From assembly GCA_024220505.1 (NCBI GenBank), contig JAKZZE010000013.1:620001-684000 (forward strand): a stretch of DNA of 64,000 nucleotides, written 5' to 3'. Position numbers and translations under genes: made by a program. The notes under the pieces were generated by a model that was given only the letters and a program-made list of their open reading frames with translations, was not told where the DNA came from and searched no databases. How positions within the stretch are numbered: the first letter of the stretch is position 1; every line of letters starts with the position of its first letter. Positions 23,799 to 35,043 of this stretch are shown here, piece by piece. This DNA is from Rhizopus arrhizus. Taxonomy: Eukaryota > Mucoromycota > Mucoromycetes > Mucorales > Rhizopodaceae.

Positions 23799-24565
23799 TT
23801 TAATAAAATGTTTAAATGAGAAAAGATGAACAGTTGTGAGAGGACACAGAAAAAAGTTTGTCACTTGCTGTAGAAATATTTCAATCTCAGTAAATGTATT
23901 ATGATATGAAGCATGAGACTAAATAAAATAGCAAAATACTGAAGCCTATGCAAGTATTTGTACTAATTATTTATTCTTTAAGTAAAAGCTTTTATTCATA
24001 TCTCAAGTTTATGAACTTGGAGAAAAGCTCTCAAAAATCTTCTGTTGTATTTTCTTTTCACAGGATCTCTTAAGCAGAACTACATCAATGTTGGTGAATA
24101 CCTGACATACAACCTAAAGATGGCACGGAAGGATTGTCAAATGTCGGATCAGGGTATTCCTTTTTTCAATTCTTTCACATATTGAAATGAAGTACAGTAC
24201 AAAACCTTTATCAATTAAAAATATAAGTTTTTTTCTCTGTAAAAACAATTCATTTATTCAATGTTTTTGGATAAAAATACCGAACAATGTACGAACAGAT
24301 AAAGTCCGAATCTCCGGATCGGAATTGCATAATCTTCGCACGAGGCTCTCCCTTTTGATGGATATGCTGTACACACATCAAAGAATCCTTCTTTCCCAAA
24401 ACCATAGGTAAGATCATCCATCCTTTATAAAAGATTTACAGAGAAAAAGAGAAATGCTGGAGGAATGGGATATAGTTTATGGATTGGAGTTATTTTTGTG
24501 TGAAATGGGAAAAAACTGAAAGAGAACAGAAACTGACTTTTTTATGATACATAAAGAATATCACA
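23799..24565. promoter_or_regulatory. Divergent region between CARM1-like gene and RPL34
   Basis: Non-coding. Near 24300-24340 there is a GC-richer patch with a TCCGAATCTCCGGATCGGA inverted motif, about 240 bases before the ribosomal protein start. It is a plausible regulatory element, but only by composition. Confidence 0.4.
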
Positions 24566-25016
24566 ATGGCTCAACGTCTCACCTACAGACGCCGCTGCTC
24601 TTACAACACTCGTTCTAACCGTGTTAAGGCTGTTAAAACACCCGGTAAATAAAAGACGATTTTTCAGCATTACGAACTATTCATTGACATTTGTATAAAA
24701 TACAGGTGGAAACTTAGTCTACCACTACCAAAAGAAGCCCGTCAAGGCTCCCCGCTGTGGTGACTGTGGTGAAGCTCTCGCTGGTGTAAGTGACAAAAGA
24801 GACTGATAGTAACAAAACGAAATTCAACTCACTTTTATAATCATGTAGATCAAGGCTCTTCGTCCTCGTGAATTTGCCACTGTCTCCAAGACCAAGAAAA
24901 CCGTTAGCCGTGCCTATGGTGGTTCCCGCTGTGCCCACTGTGTCAGAAACCGTATTGTTCGTGCTTTCTTGATTGAAGAGCAAAAGATTGTCAAGAAGGT
25001 CCTCAAGGGTCAATAA
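24566..25016 (+). CDS. RPL34: 60S ribosomal protein eL34
   Basis: Large-subunit ribosomal protein. Exons 24566-24644, 24706-24785 and 24849-25016 give 108 residues (family about 110-120). It starts [20 protein letters not shown] as in eL34. The four zinc-binding cysteines are present: CGDCG in exon 2 and CAHCV in exon 3. It ends [10 protein letters not shown]. Codon use is visibly more C- and G-rich than neighbouring genes (GTC, AAG, CGT), as expected of a highly expressed gene. Confidence 0.96.
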
Positions 25017-25924
25017 GCCACTCAATATTTTCAGACATTGGAAAAATGAATAAAAACGGCCTTTAGTACAATGCTATGTATGTTAAACTTGACGCTTGCC
25101 AGAATTTGGATTTAAAAAATCTTGTAACTGAAACAACAATTTGAGGTGATATTTCGTAATCTTTTGTCGGTTTTCTTGCATTCCTTTTAAATTTTATCAT
25201 TATTATTGTTATCATTTTTGGATTGAGGAATTAGCTGAATGAATAGCAAATGATCAAAGTTTTAAAAACATCAAAGTATGAAGTAAGGATGTCGACATTA
25301 AAGCCGCTTTTCGTCTATCTATTTGCTTTTCTATCTTAATCTTATATAGTCATGTCGAACAATAAACAAGCTGTCATCCTAAGTGAGTGTTGCCCTGGTT
25401 CTTTATAATGCTTCTATTGTAAGTTTGGTTGGCGCGTAGTTATCAGGCACCATCATTGATTTATCTTTGTAGGCAATATTCAAGTATATGTTTTCTAACA
25501 CATAGTATAAATAAATAAAATTAGCATAACTTTTGTACTCTAGCTGCAACTACTTTTGTACTATTTGAGGCTTATTATATTTAGCTGCTCAAATATTTCG
25601 ATCTGGTGTTCACATAATGCTTCTTGAATAATATGATGCCCATCTCATTAGTCACTTTGTTACCTTTCTCTGCTATAACTTCAAATCGAGTGTTATGCGG
25701 AATATTTGCACGTCGTAAATCCTTTAGCATGAATTTTAAAAGATGCAAGCATAGAAAAAGTATACTGAGTCACATATACTGTACTAAGCCACATATGTGA
25801 GTATTTTGTGCAAGTGAAGGAGCATTTCCGAAATTTAAAGAACTACAAAGAAAAACGAATAAATGGCAAATATTTGAAAATAAGAAACACAGGATTAATT
25901 AATAAAATTAATGTGAATCTATAG
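25017..25924. other. Intergenic; possible orphan first exon at 25353
   Basis: Mostly non-coding. An ATG at 25353 opens MSNNKQAVIL followed by a good donor (GTGAGT). This could be the missing first exon of the downstream ERH gene, but the phase does not fit the exon I can see. It also resembles the start of dynein light chain LC8 (SNKQAVIKNADM), of which no further exons appear here. Confidence 0.35.
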
Positions 25925-26573
25925 GGAAATCATACTATACTTCTAATACAATCTAACCAAAGAGCAAGGTAAAAATCCGAAAAGAATAAATAAGAATTCA
26001 TCTAATTCTCTTTTTATCTAACAAGCACACGCAATTATCAGTAAGTACTAGCAAAATTCCTTTTAAAATCAAAAGTTACTTAGTCCGATTTTCTATAGCG
26101 ATTTTGAAACTGAAAGTGAAGCATTCGATCGTAGGTTCATCACTAAAAGTCATATTACTTGGTCTGCTCACTTACTTTTTCGAAACATAAATAGGTATTG
26201 CTGAAATGTACGAGAATCAGCTTGCTAAAGAGAACCCTAATATGGGACAGATCCAATACAGGTGCTTGCTTAATTAATAAGATTGGATGTACTCTTATCT
26301 AACATGATTTGTTTAGGGCTGAGGATCTTTTTAAATATATAGATTCACATAGGGAATTCGTAGCTCTTGTTTTAGACCCAAGATCATCTGTAAGATAATC
26401 TCTTTATTGCAACAATGTTATAGGCATATAAACTTATCGCTCTTGGACAGATGTATCAACCACACGATAAAGATTGGATTAAAGATCGTTTGATTGCTCA
26501 TTTTAGCAGACAACAGGCCCCTCCTCCTCCTCCTCAAACACAGCATCGTCGTAACAACAGACGCAATTATTAA
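25925..26573 (+). CDS. ERH: Enhancer of rudimentary homolog (start exon not found)
   Basis: Small dimeric cofactor used in nuclear RNA decay and splicing complexes. Visible exons: 25925-25968, 26026-26040, 26099-26130, 26195-26261, 26317-26389 and 26424-26573. They join in frame to 126 codons. The protein matches the ERH fold along its whole length: NHTILLIQSNQRASTRNYHD, FETESEAFDRIAEMYENQLA, AEDLFKYIDSHREFVALVLD, then YKLIALGQMYQPHDKDWIKD. A basic Pro/Gln/Asn tail (PPPPPQTQHRRNNRRNY) is added. The gene is cut into very small exons of 15, 32 and 44 nt. The ATG must lie in an upstream exon of phase 0. The obvious candidate at 25353 ends in phase 1. Confidence 0.8.
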
Positions 26574-27318
26574 ACTATAATAAACAATGCGATTTCTCTG
26601 TTGAAGTATTTTATACAAGTGATTTGGAACATGTTTGGGCGAACGATAGTTTGTTGCATATATAAATGTTGAAATATTACTGAATATTCGTATGGATGTG
26701 TTTTCAATTTACAAAATGCTGTAATTAATGAAAACAAGATTAAAAAAATATATTGAAAGCTTTTGTAGAAGGATATTGATGTTATCTGAATAATTGTGAT
26801 ATCTTTGCATCTGCTTATTATAAAGGTGATTCTTATTTAATAAAAGTTACAATGTACTAATGATTACTATTTTTTTAGATCTCCTGTTTTGGAGATCATT
26901 GTGTCTTGTTTACTGTTGATTTAAGGTTAGCTTCAGAGTCCATTCAAAGATAATGATAATAAAAAACTCGCTATTGTAATAATTATTTGATGTATGTTTT
27001 TATTCATTGTCTTTAAGGCTTTAATATTTGAATTTCAGAATATGAACTTTTAGAAACAGCAAGAAACAAACTTGTAATGAACATATTCTTTAGTTCTTAT
27101 TGTTCATGTCTGTGAACAAATAATGCAACTCATTATCTGAATTTGAATTTTTTATGTAGTATGATACTTTTCACGGAATAAAACAGGTAAAGTACATATC
27201 AACTCAGGGGTAGCGTTTAACGCATTGGTGCATATTGTTAGTAACACTTTTAATCTGTTCAAATTTTGCCAAATGTATTTTTAAGCCATCAAATCAACTG
27301 GCGCGCATTGTGTCAACT
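26574..27318. other. 3' flank of ERH, no gene
   Basis: AT-rich DNA without coding signal. Confidence 0.5.
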
Positions 27319-27516
27319 ATGTCTTTTCAATTTGCTCACTTATTAAATGAAAGATACATGCCTAATTTAAAAAAAGGTGGAATAAAATTAAATAAAGAAT
27401 TTATAAATGGGCTTTGCAAAAGATATAAAGTTCATCTGTGGAATCGCCCGTTTAAAAATTTGCAAAAAAGGGCTGAGATTGAAGTTTTTATGTATCTAAA
27501 AAATCAAGGCATCTGA
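27319..27516 (+). CDS. Possible small basic protein, 65 aa
   Basis: Single open frame MSFQFAHLLNERYMPNLKKG ... NQGI. It has many Lys/Arg, mixed hydrophobics and no low complexity, so composition is protein-like. The open frame extends upstream to 27235 from a non-ATG start. No domain is recognised. It could be a genuine small gene or a fragment of an unrecognised element. Confidence 0.25.
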   Translation: MSFQFAHLLNERYMPNLKKGGIKLNKEFINGLCKRYKVHLWNRPFKNLQKRAEIEVFMYLKNQGI

Positions 27517-27686
27517 GTTTAAAATAGAAAATAATGAACTTCCCCTTCTTTTCTTCCTCTTCTCCCTCACCCCTTTTTTTCCATTTTCTATTTACATTGC
27601 TTATTGAATAGCTCGTCTAAAATCAAAAAGTAAGCTTATAGGTTAAAAGCACGCTTTTATTAACTGTATAAAAAATATAAAAGTAG

Positions 27687-28968
27687 ATGACTTTATATAC
27701 ACCTGTTATAAAACTACCCAAGCGAAAACCTAGTTTGAATATTAAACAGCACGAAATACATAATTTAAATGAATACCTCGTATCAGATACATTGTTTTTA
27801 GGAAAATTACCAAAAAACGTTCGAGAAAGTGATATTCGTACCCTTTTACAGCACTGTATGCCTATAGAGTAGATATTTAATTTTTTACCAAAAAGCGCTA
27901 CACGAAATAGTAACACGTTGTATTTTATAGAATTAAAATGGATCGAGAAAAGGATAATGGGCAACTAAGATTTAGCCATGTTAAATACGGTATACTATTA
28001 CTTTCTGTACGGATAAATTATATTTAACTTACACACAAAAAGCGGATAGAGCTTATTCTTTATATAATGGATTCACATTTACAAATAATGCGAAATTAGA
28101 ACTACAAATGTATCAAGATCGCCGTTTAGATCCAGAAGCATCTGCTTGTTTATTAGAAGTGAACGGTTTACCGGATTACTTTGATGATAATCGGTTATAT
28201 GATGTGTTTCGACCTTTTGGTCCTCTTAATTTATGTAAATGTGTCATGAATGATGGCTCATTTCAAGGAGGGGCTTTTATACAGTTTTTTCATCAAAATA
28301 ATTCTGACGAAGCACAAAATAATTTGGTATGTATATTAAATATAATATAAATTTTGTGTTATTAACCAGTTGCTAGGATGGACATCTGGTAGATGGATAC
28401 AAATTGTAAATAGCAACCATGGGGTGAATAAAGGGAAAGAGAGAAATGAGATATTAGTATCCATATAAACTAAAAAAATAGTTTCAAGGACCACATACCA
28501 TTATTTCATCTCTCTCTTTCTTTCTTTTTCTTATGTTTTTTGATATTAACCTCCTTAATAGATCTGTTGTACCTTATATGCCTGCAAAACCAATGCTGCA
28601 ACAAAAAGAAAAAGTAAAAAACAAAAAAGTTAATCCACTTCCTATTGCGTTTACTTAAATATGATTTTAAATAGGTACCTGAGAATAATGACAACAATGC
28701 AGTGGTTGATATAATGAATTTGTACATCAAAAATCTTGATCCTCACATCACTACTCAAGATTTGAATCGACTCTTTGGACAATTTGGTAGAATTATTTCA
28801 GCTAGGGTTATGACAAACACCGCAACAGGTCAATCTAAAGGATACGGGTTTGTTAGTTTTGGTAAACCAGAGGAAGCTGCTGCTGCTTTGAGCGAAATGA
28901 ACGGCTGTACTGTAGGCAGTCGTCAGATCATTGTCGCTTACCATGAGCCAAAAAAAGGAAGAAATAAT

Positions 28969-29004
<36 letters not shown>

Positions 29005-30166
29005 TTACAACAACAATATAGGCCTACTTCAGTCTGTCAACCACATCCATACTTTGATCAGCCACAACCTTATCAGCCTAGTGGTAAAGTATATTAGATA
29101 TTTTTGTTTCATTGCTCTGTTTACTGAACAACCATATTCAGTCAGTGGTCTTGGTATTGATCATGTAGACGAAATAGATATGAGTATGAACGTCAAAGAC
29201 CTTTCAGTAGGACAAAAACCAATGTATCGAAAGCCCTTAGAGCAGTATTCTCCTGTAACAACGAGTACAGGCAAATCATTGGCTTCATTAGCTTCAGGTG
29301 CTAGCATTCAGCCCGCACCACCCAACTACGTACAAATACCACCAAAGCGTCCTACCTTACGTAGAAAGGGTTCCTTGGAATCTGTTATGACTGCAACAAG
29401 TTTTGGCCTTCAACGTGCCAAATTAGAGGCTGCTGTAAATCGTATCGGCGATTATGGCGATGCAACTGTTGATATTGTTGACATGCTGCTTACATTAAAA
29501 AAGAAGGAAAGATCTTTGTGTTTGTTCAACCCTGATTTCTTGAAAGAAAAAATTGATGCAGCTTTAGATGCTTTGGTCACTTGCGAAGAATCAGAGGGGA
29601 GCGAAGATGAAGAAACTAATCTGGAAAATAATATAACACTTTATCAAAGTCAAAGAAAGTAAAGTGAATGCATTTTATATTGTCTGTTTATTTTTATTAA
29701 TAGAAGTCGAAAATTTTAGGGAACTTACGCAAATCACTCCAGTATATAATATAGCTAGTCAATCAAATAATACCACACCACCGCCAAAAACAAAGGCAAT
29801 TCCAATCGTTGCACCTCCCTCAGTACCGTCTCCTCCCGCATCAAGTCAAGCCACAGCAAGCAAAGATAATAGTGAAGAAGCACAAGCTCTTGTAGCCTCT
29901 TTTGAAGGAAAACCAATTCATGAGAAAAAACAATTATTAGGTGATAAACTGTTCCCTCTTGTTAAAGTAAGAATGTATTTCCATTTCAAATTTTCTGTTA
30001 TTGACATTATATTTTATACTTTCAGGCTACAGGTACAAAGCAAGCACCTAAAGTGACTATCCGTTTATTAGATACAATTGATTTGTATGAATTGGCGAAA
30101 ATAATGTTTGATACCCCTTTATTAAAATCTCGTGTAGAAGAAGCGTTCAATTCTTTACAACAATAA
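27687..30166 (+). CDS. Rrm4-like RNA-binding protein (3 RRM + MLLE)
   Basis: Exons 27687-27868, 27931-27989, 28043-28326, 28377-28405, 28562-28613, 28675-29083, 29142-29648, 29704-29966 and 30026-30166 give 641 residues. RRM1 (about 30-115) has TLFLGKLPKNV. RRM2 (about 125-195) has LLEVNGLPDYFDDN and GGAFIQFF. RRM3 (about 215-295) has canonical RNP2 LYIKNL and RNP1 KGYGFVSF. A Gln run follows, then a degenerate MLLE-like helical region (LQRAKLEAAVNRIGDYGDAT), then a C-terminal MLLE/PABC domain (GKPIHEKKQLLGDKLFPLVK, with KVTIRLLDTID where PABP has KITGMLLE). Three RRMs plus C-terminal MLLE domains is the layout of Rrm4, the endosomal mRNA transporter of Ustilago, not of PABP with its four RRMs. 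The exon 7 donor (GTCAAA) is weak but is the one I found that keeps frame. Confidence 0.8.
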
Positions 30167-30499
30167 ATAAAAATATCTCATTTCATATGCACAAAAAATT
30201 CTCTATTTCTTTGTAGTAGGGAAGTTTTTAAAAGCAGTGAGAATAATAAGTTAATTATTACTTGTCTTTACAATGATAATTTGCAAAAAAGAGAATGTGA
30301 AAATGACGAAGGATCGTGATTTTGGTTCTAGTTAGTAATCAGTAAGCGAGTTCAAATCGAAAGGCTCTTATTTGGCCACAACAATAAAAAAAAGGTAGCA
30401 GAAACATATAGATACATAAACTTGGAATCAAGTAAGAGGAAAGTATCAAAAAAAGTTGGAAGAAGACCTGCTTTTATTGATATCATACTATGTCTATGT
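30167..30499. other. Convergent 3' region
   Basis: Short spacer between two converging genes, AT-rich, holding both 3' UTRs. Confidence 0.5.
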
Positions 30500-31756
30500 T
30501 TACAAAACTCTATCTTTATCTAAAGAAGACAATCTCAATGATCTAATTCTGCTCTTAAAATCATCCCAAGGAAGATAAGCTCCACAAATTCTTCGGTGGC
30601 CAGTAAATGCACTTCGGCCGTGCAGCACACGCCAATTATCAAATGTTACTACACGTCCAGGAGATAAACTATCCCACAACTCGTTCTTTGAGGACGTCAG
30701 CAATTCATGCCACATGAACAAAGCATCATAAAAATCTTCTAATTGAGTACTACTTAAATGGTTCAATGTAGATCGATCATCATTATTGTATCGAATTTGA
30801 TATAGCTCTCCGCCAGGTCCATGATTTAGGATAGGGTAAGCACGAGGAGTAGGAACAATTAATACGTTTTCATCACCTGCAGAATGTGTAGGAATCAGTG
30901 TGCTAGATAAGGTGCGATAGGCACTAGCAGATTTTTCTTTGAGTTGCTTGGCTATATTAAATCCATCAACAAACAGCGAATCACCACCTTTTCCTTTGAA
31001 TTCGAGCTTATGAAACATTTGAAGACCGGCTGGTTCCGTAAAGTAAGTATTATCTGTATGCGCACCAAGCGCCAAAGTAGTGTAGGCTGTGTCTGCATGA
31101 GCAAGATCGGCAGTAAATGACCAAATGCCTTCCGAATAGTGGGTCTGCCTTATAAAACAAAGACGACGGGCCAAGGCTTCTGTTGCTTCAACGGTCGACG
31201 GCACACCTTCAACAAATGAAATTCCATATGTTTCAATTTGATCAAGCCATTGGCGAAGTCCTTCATCTGTGTTCATCACAGCCTCATGATGAACAGGATC
31301 AAGTTTGAGGTCAGATCTCCATAAATGAGGTCGCTTACCTTCAAGTGGCTCAGAGGTCCGAAGGATAGGGCTATATGAATGCGTATGAAGCCAGTCCCAG
31401 GCATAAGTACTTTGGTGGCTATCTGGCCAGATCACCTGAAGACCAGCTTCGGTGCTTTCCACAGAAACAGGTTGAATATCCCGGGGAATAGTAAATGTAT
31501 CGATTAATCGTTGACGAGTGACCGGGTGATAGCATTGTTCGCAACGACAGTGATCCCTGAGCCAAAAGTTGTGAAAAACACTAGTTTTTCGTGCATTCCA
31601 GTCAAGATAAACCTGTCGGTCGTTCGCAATTCCTGCTCGCTGGGGTACAGCGCCTGTACCTTGTAGTTGTTTCTTGGCGTTCGGTTTGTGAAAACGTGGA
31701 ATACTAACTGAAAAGGGACGTTTTATAAACAATTGCTGTATGTTTCTTCTTATCAT
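30500..31756 (-). CDS. Trimethyllysine / gamma-butyrobetaine dioxygenase family
   Basis: Fe(II)/2-oxoglutarate oxygenase of carnitine synthesis, most like trimethyllysine dioxygenase. Intronless, 418 residues from the ATG at 31756. The first residues (MIRRNIQQLFIKRPFSVSIP) are a mitochondrial presequence, so the ATG at 31795 is not used. The N-terminal zinc module is seen as Cys70, Cys72, Cys75 and a nearby His77 in DHCRCEQCYH. The iron ligands are His233 and Asp235 (HTDNTYF) and His379 (NWRVLHGR). The 2OG-binding arginine is in GHRRICGAY. Which of the two carnitine hydroxylases it is cannot be settled by eye. Confidence 0.88.
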   Translation of the reverse strand: MIRRNIQQLFIKRPFSVSIPRFHKPNAKKQLQGTGAVPQRAGIANDRQVYLDWNARKTSVFHNFWLRDHCRCEQCYHPVTRQRLIDTFTIPRDIQPVSVESTEAGLQVIWPDSHQSTYAWDWLHTHSYSPILRTSEPLEGKRPHLWRSDLKLDPVHHEAVMNTDEGLRQWLDQIETYGISFVEGVPSTVEATEALARRLCFIRQTHYSEGIWSFTADLAHADTAYTTLALGAHTDNTYFTEPAGLQMFHKLEFKGKGGDSLFVDGFNIAKQLKEKSASAYRTLSSTLIPTHSAGDENVLIVPTPRAYPILNHGPGGELYQIRYNNDDRSTLNHLSSTQLEDFYDALFMWHELLTSSKNELWDSLSPGRVVTFDNWRVLHGRSAFTGHRRICGAYLPWDDFKSRIRSLRLSSLDKDRVL

Positions 31757-32436
31757 TTTTTTTTGTGAGATAAAAAGAGGAACTAAAAAGAACACTGTCT
31801 GTTGTTCAAATTTTGCTTTTTCTCTTGGTCATCATAATATGCTTTCTATGTAACACACATATGGTATTTGAAAGAGAAAAAAAATCGTAAGATAAAAGAT
31901 GTATTATTATACTGACTATGAACAAAGGCACAGTAGCTGTAAGTAAAGATTTTATGTTTAGTCTGCATACATCCTATTATTTCCTTACTCTAAGTAAAAT
32001 GAGGCTGATTATTGAATAGATTTAAAGCTTGGATGTCTATTGGAACTTAGTCATAGATTCTTATTTAAAGGCTGCATTAATACAAATTCATAAACCTATA
32101 AGACCCTTTTTTTAGGCTTTTGGTGATTGCTTAATCTATGTTTCTACTGTAAATTAAGCACAATTCATATTATCAAATTCAGCACTAAGCAACATTATTT
32201 TACATAATACTTTATCTATCAAGTGCTCTGTCAAATAAACAGTTAAACAAAGCAGTTTGGTCTTTATTTTCATTTTAATGAATTGTATTGAGCAAGACAT
32301 AAAATCCTTTTTCACTATAAAAAATAAAAAAAAATACAAACAAAAGAGCTGAATCTTAAAATCAATATTGATCGTCATTTATTATAAAAAAAACGTATAA
32401 ACTTAAAAAAAATGGGGGTGTGAGCATATGAAAAAG

Positions 32437-32482
<46 letters not shown>
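32437..32482. repeat. Poly-A tract (46 A)
   Basis: Long A homopolymer in intergenic DNA, preceded by AAAAAG. Confidence 0.9.
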
Positions 32483-32484
<2 letters not shown>

Positions 32485-32669
32485 CTTCAGACACTACTTT
32501 CAGGAATAAATATCGCGCTTACTTGTTGCTTTCTTACATACATTGTATTATAAGGTTTGCAAAAATGCGACACTATTTTCTAAAAATAATTCGTGTTTAC
32601 TTTTCTAAGGTAGTAGATTGGTGTTTAATCTGCCTTTTTTTCATTTAATATTTTTTTAAAAAAAAAAAT

Positions 32670-32800
32670 GGGACGTTCCTAAAAACGTCCCAAAGGATTC
32701 AGGATTTTACTCCGTCAACCTAGTCAAAAAATTGGACGAAGGCTCCATTTTGGCACCTAAGCCAGCCCATGAGTCTCTGTACAAATTGGGTAATAAAGAG
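32670..32800 (-). mobile_element. Transposon end remnant with GGGACGTT hairpin
   Basis: Perfect 8-bp inverted repeat GGGACGTT-CCTAAA-AACGTCCC at 32670-32691. The following 110 bases are less AT-rich than their surroundings. On the minus strand they read a short frame LYRDSWAGLGAKMEPSSNFL then TRLTE and a stop. It looks like a coding end next to a terminal hairpin of a mobile element, but the family is not identified. Confidence 0.35.
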
Positions 32801-33566
32801 AGATAAAAACAAAGATAGACGGTCTATTTATACTTTTTGTTTTGGCTTATGCAATATGATTGACTGGGAAAAAAAGCAGTGACATAAAATTCATGCAGTA
32901 ATTTTTTATAAGCTTTAGCTAAAGTGACTATTTATTATTGAAGTCAATAGATTATAGAGAAAGAAACAAATAGTTAATAGTGAATATATAAGCTACCAGT
33001 GATAGATACAGTCATTTCACTCTTAAGTGGAATACTTTCTGAACATTTTGACTTGTATTCCAAGAATAAGTTAATTTTATCCAACTCTCAAAAAATCAGC
33101 TTGATAATCATTTGAATAAAGCTTTTATTTACCTTTTTTTAAAAAAAAAGAAAAGAAAAAATATCTGTGTTAGCATACTTCAAGGCTTGATTGAATCTAA
33201 TTAGAACAGTATGTTAATTTATTTTTGGATTTTGATTAAATATAATGAATGCAATGAGTTAACTTATTCTTAAAATATAAATCAAAATGATCAGAAAATG
33301 CTCTGTTTGAGAGTGAAATGATTATAATGCTTTATTGTATTTAAAAATTCATCATCTTTGTAAAAGGGACAATAAACCAAAATACGCGTGATTATTATTT
33401 CCTTTTTTTATTGCAACTTCCGATCTTTTTTAATTGGATAAAGTATCTAGTAACTTAATGGCTGAAAATATTTTTTTGAGTGAATTGATTCTCCATTTAT
33501 GACAAAATACTTCTCTTTTTTCTCTTTTTCCCGCCCTTTCTTCTCTCATTTTTTCAAATTTGGAAC

Positions 33567-34916
33567 ATGTCTTACTACGAAAGAGAGAAAGACCGCGACG
33601 ACGATAGGGAAAGGGATAGAGATAAGCCTAATCCTTGCAGACTCTATGTTGGTAAGTTTAACAAAGTTTCTTAATTTCATTTTGGTTTAATAAACATATA
33701 GGCAACGTCAATCGCTACGTTCGTGAAAGAGACATTAGAGATCTTTTCTCAAAGTATGGAAGGATTAGGGACTTGATCTTGAGAGTAATTTGAAAGCTAG
33801 ATAGTTTTATAATTGTATTAATTTTTACCTTATAACAGAACTTTTATGCTTTTGTTGAATTTGATGTAAGGCTTGAAGGGAAAAAAAAAAAGAAAAAAAA
33901 AAAAACACGAAAAGGGGACCTCTGTATAAAAAAGATACTGATTCTTTAATAGGATGTCAAAGATGCTGAGGATGCTACTAAGGAATTAGATGGCCACAGA
34001 CTTGAAGGCGAAAAACTTATTGTTCATGTTGCTAATGTTGCTCGTAGTCGCCTTAACCGCAACCGAGATCGTGATGACCGCGACGGCCGCCGTCGTGATG
34101 ATAGCCGTGAACGCAACAGTAGAAGAAGCAACGATGCTGACGATACAGACAGATGCTACAACTGTGGTGAATTTGGTAAGCTTAGCATTATTTTTTGCTC
34201 CATTTTGTAAATATTGATTATTTAATAGGCCATATGTAAGTTTTATATAAAAAAGAAAAATTGTAGTTGTAGGAAATAAGTAACTAACATTTCTTTATTT
34301 GTCTATACAGTGCTGATAAATGGTAAATTATTTCTTCATATACAAAATAACAACTTAATTACTAAATATTATTTCATGTTTATACAGCTCCTTACCAAAA
34401 GGAAGGTAAGCTGCATAAATCCTTATGTTAAAATACAAACCCATTTCTTTTCTTTAGTGGAGAACGCGCTATGAGATTTCACAAAGGTGTTTGCTTGTAA
34501 GTCAAAAGAAAAACAGTGTTTTCTTGTGATGTATATATTGATAATCAATTAGTGAATGTGGTGAAACTGGTCATCGTGCTCGTGATTGCCCGTAAGTTGG
34601 TCATATTTGACTTTAGAAGGGAAAAATAAACACATACTTTATTAGTGACAAAAGAAACTCTTCGCCTAGACGACCAAGAAGATCAAGACGCTCTCGTAGC
34701 CCTACTAGACGTTCCAGACGTTCTCGCAGTCCCAGAAGGTCTGTCAGTCCTCGCCGTGGTCGATCTTTGTCTCCTTCTCGCTCTCGCTCAAATGGCCGTC
34801 ACCGTTCAGACAGTCGTAGCAGAAGAAGAAGTCCTTCAAATAGTCGCTCAGCCAGCCCAAATCGCCGTCGATCACCCCCTCGCAGAGGACGTTCAAATAG
34901 CCAAGAAGTTGTGTGA
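33567..34916 (+). CDS. SR-type splicing factor: RRM, two CCHC knuckles, RS domain
   Basis: Ten exons: 33567-33651, 33702-33784, 33839-33865, 33953-34175, 34229-34235, 34311-34322, 34388-34405, 34458-34496, 34553-34591 and 34646-34916. They give 267 residues in a single frame. An acidic/basic N-terminus is followed by an RRM (LYVGNVNRYVRERDIRDLFS, NFYAFVEFDD). Two zinc knuckles are assembled across exons: CYNCGEFGHIADKC, then CFECGETGHRARDC. The C-terminus is a true RS domain (RSRRSRSPTRRSRRSRSPRR and onward). The layout resembles plant RSZ and animal SRSF7-type factors. The first knuckle is spread over exons of 223, 7, 12 and 18 nt. Any error in including the 7- or 12-nt microexon destroys it. 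Confidence 0.9.
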
Positions 34917-35043
34917 AAGAGATGAACAAAAATCACTATGACGTCAAAACAAATAAACCCCACTGAATTTTAATTTGAGTGTATTTGAGTCGAGTTGATA
35001 TTCTATACTTTGCAAATTTTTTAATTATTTTTTCTTTACTAAC

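Larger units (their letters stand above)
31757..33566. other. Long gene-free stretch with repeat remains
   Basis: AT-rich DNA with a 46-bp A tract and one hairpin-bearing repeat remnant (listed separately). I see no supported gene. The last 150 bases, pyrimidine-rich, lead into the SR gene. Confidence 0.5.

Noticed and set aside
25353..25383. Dynein light chain LC8 gene
   Set aside because: Only ten N-terminal residues resemble it; the conserved rest of LC8 is absent downstream.
27687..30166. Calling the gene poly(A)-binding protein Pab1
   Set aside because: Only three RRMs, a divergent MLLE motif and an extra degenerate MLLE-like region do not fit Pab1.
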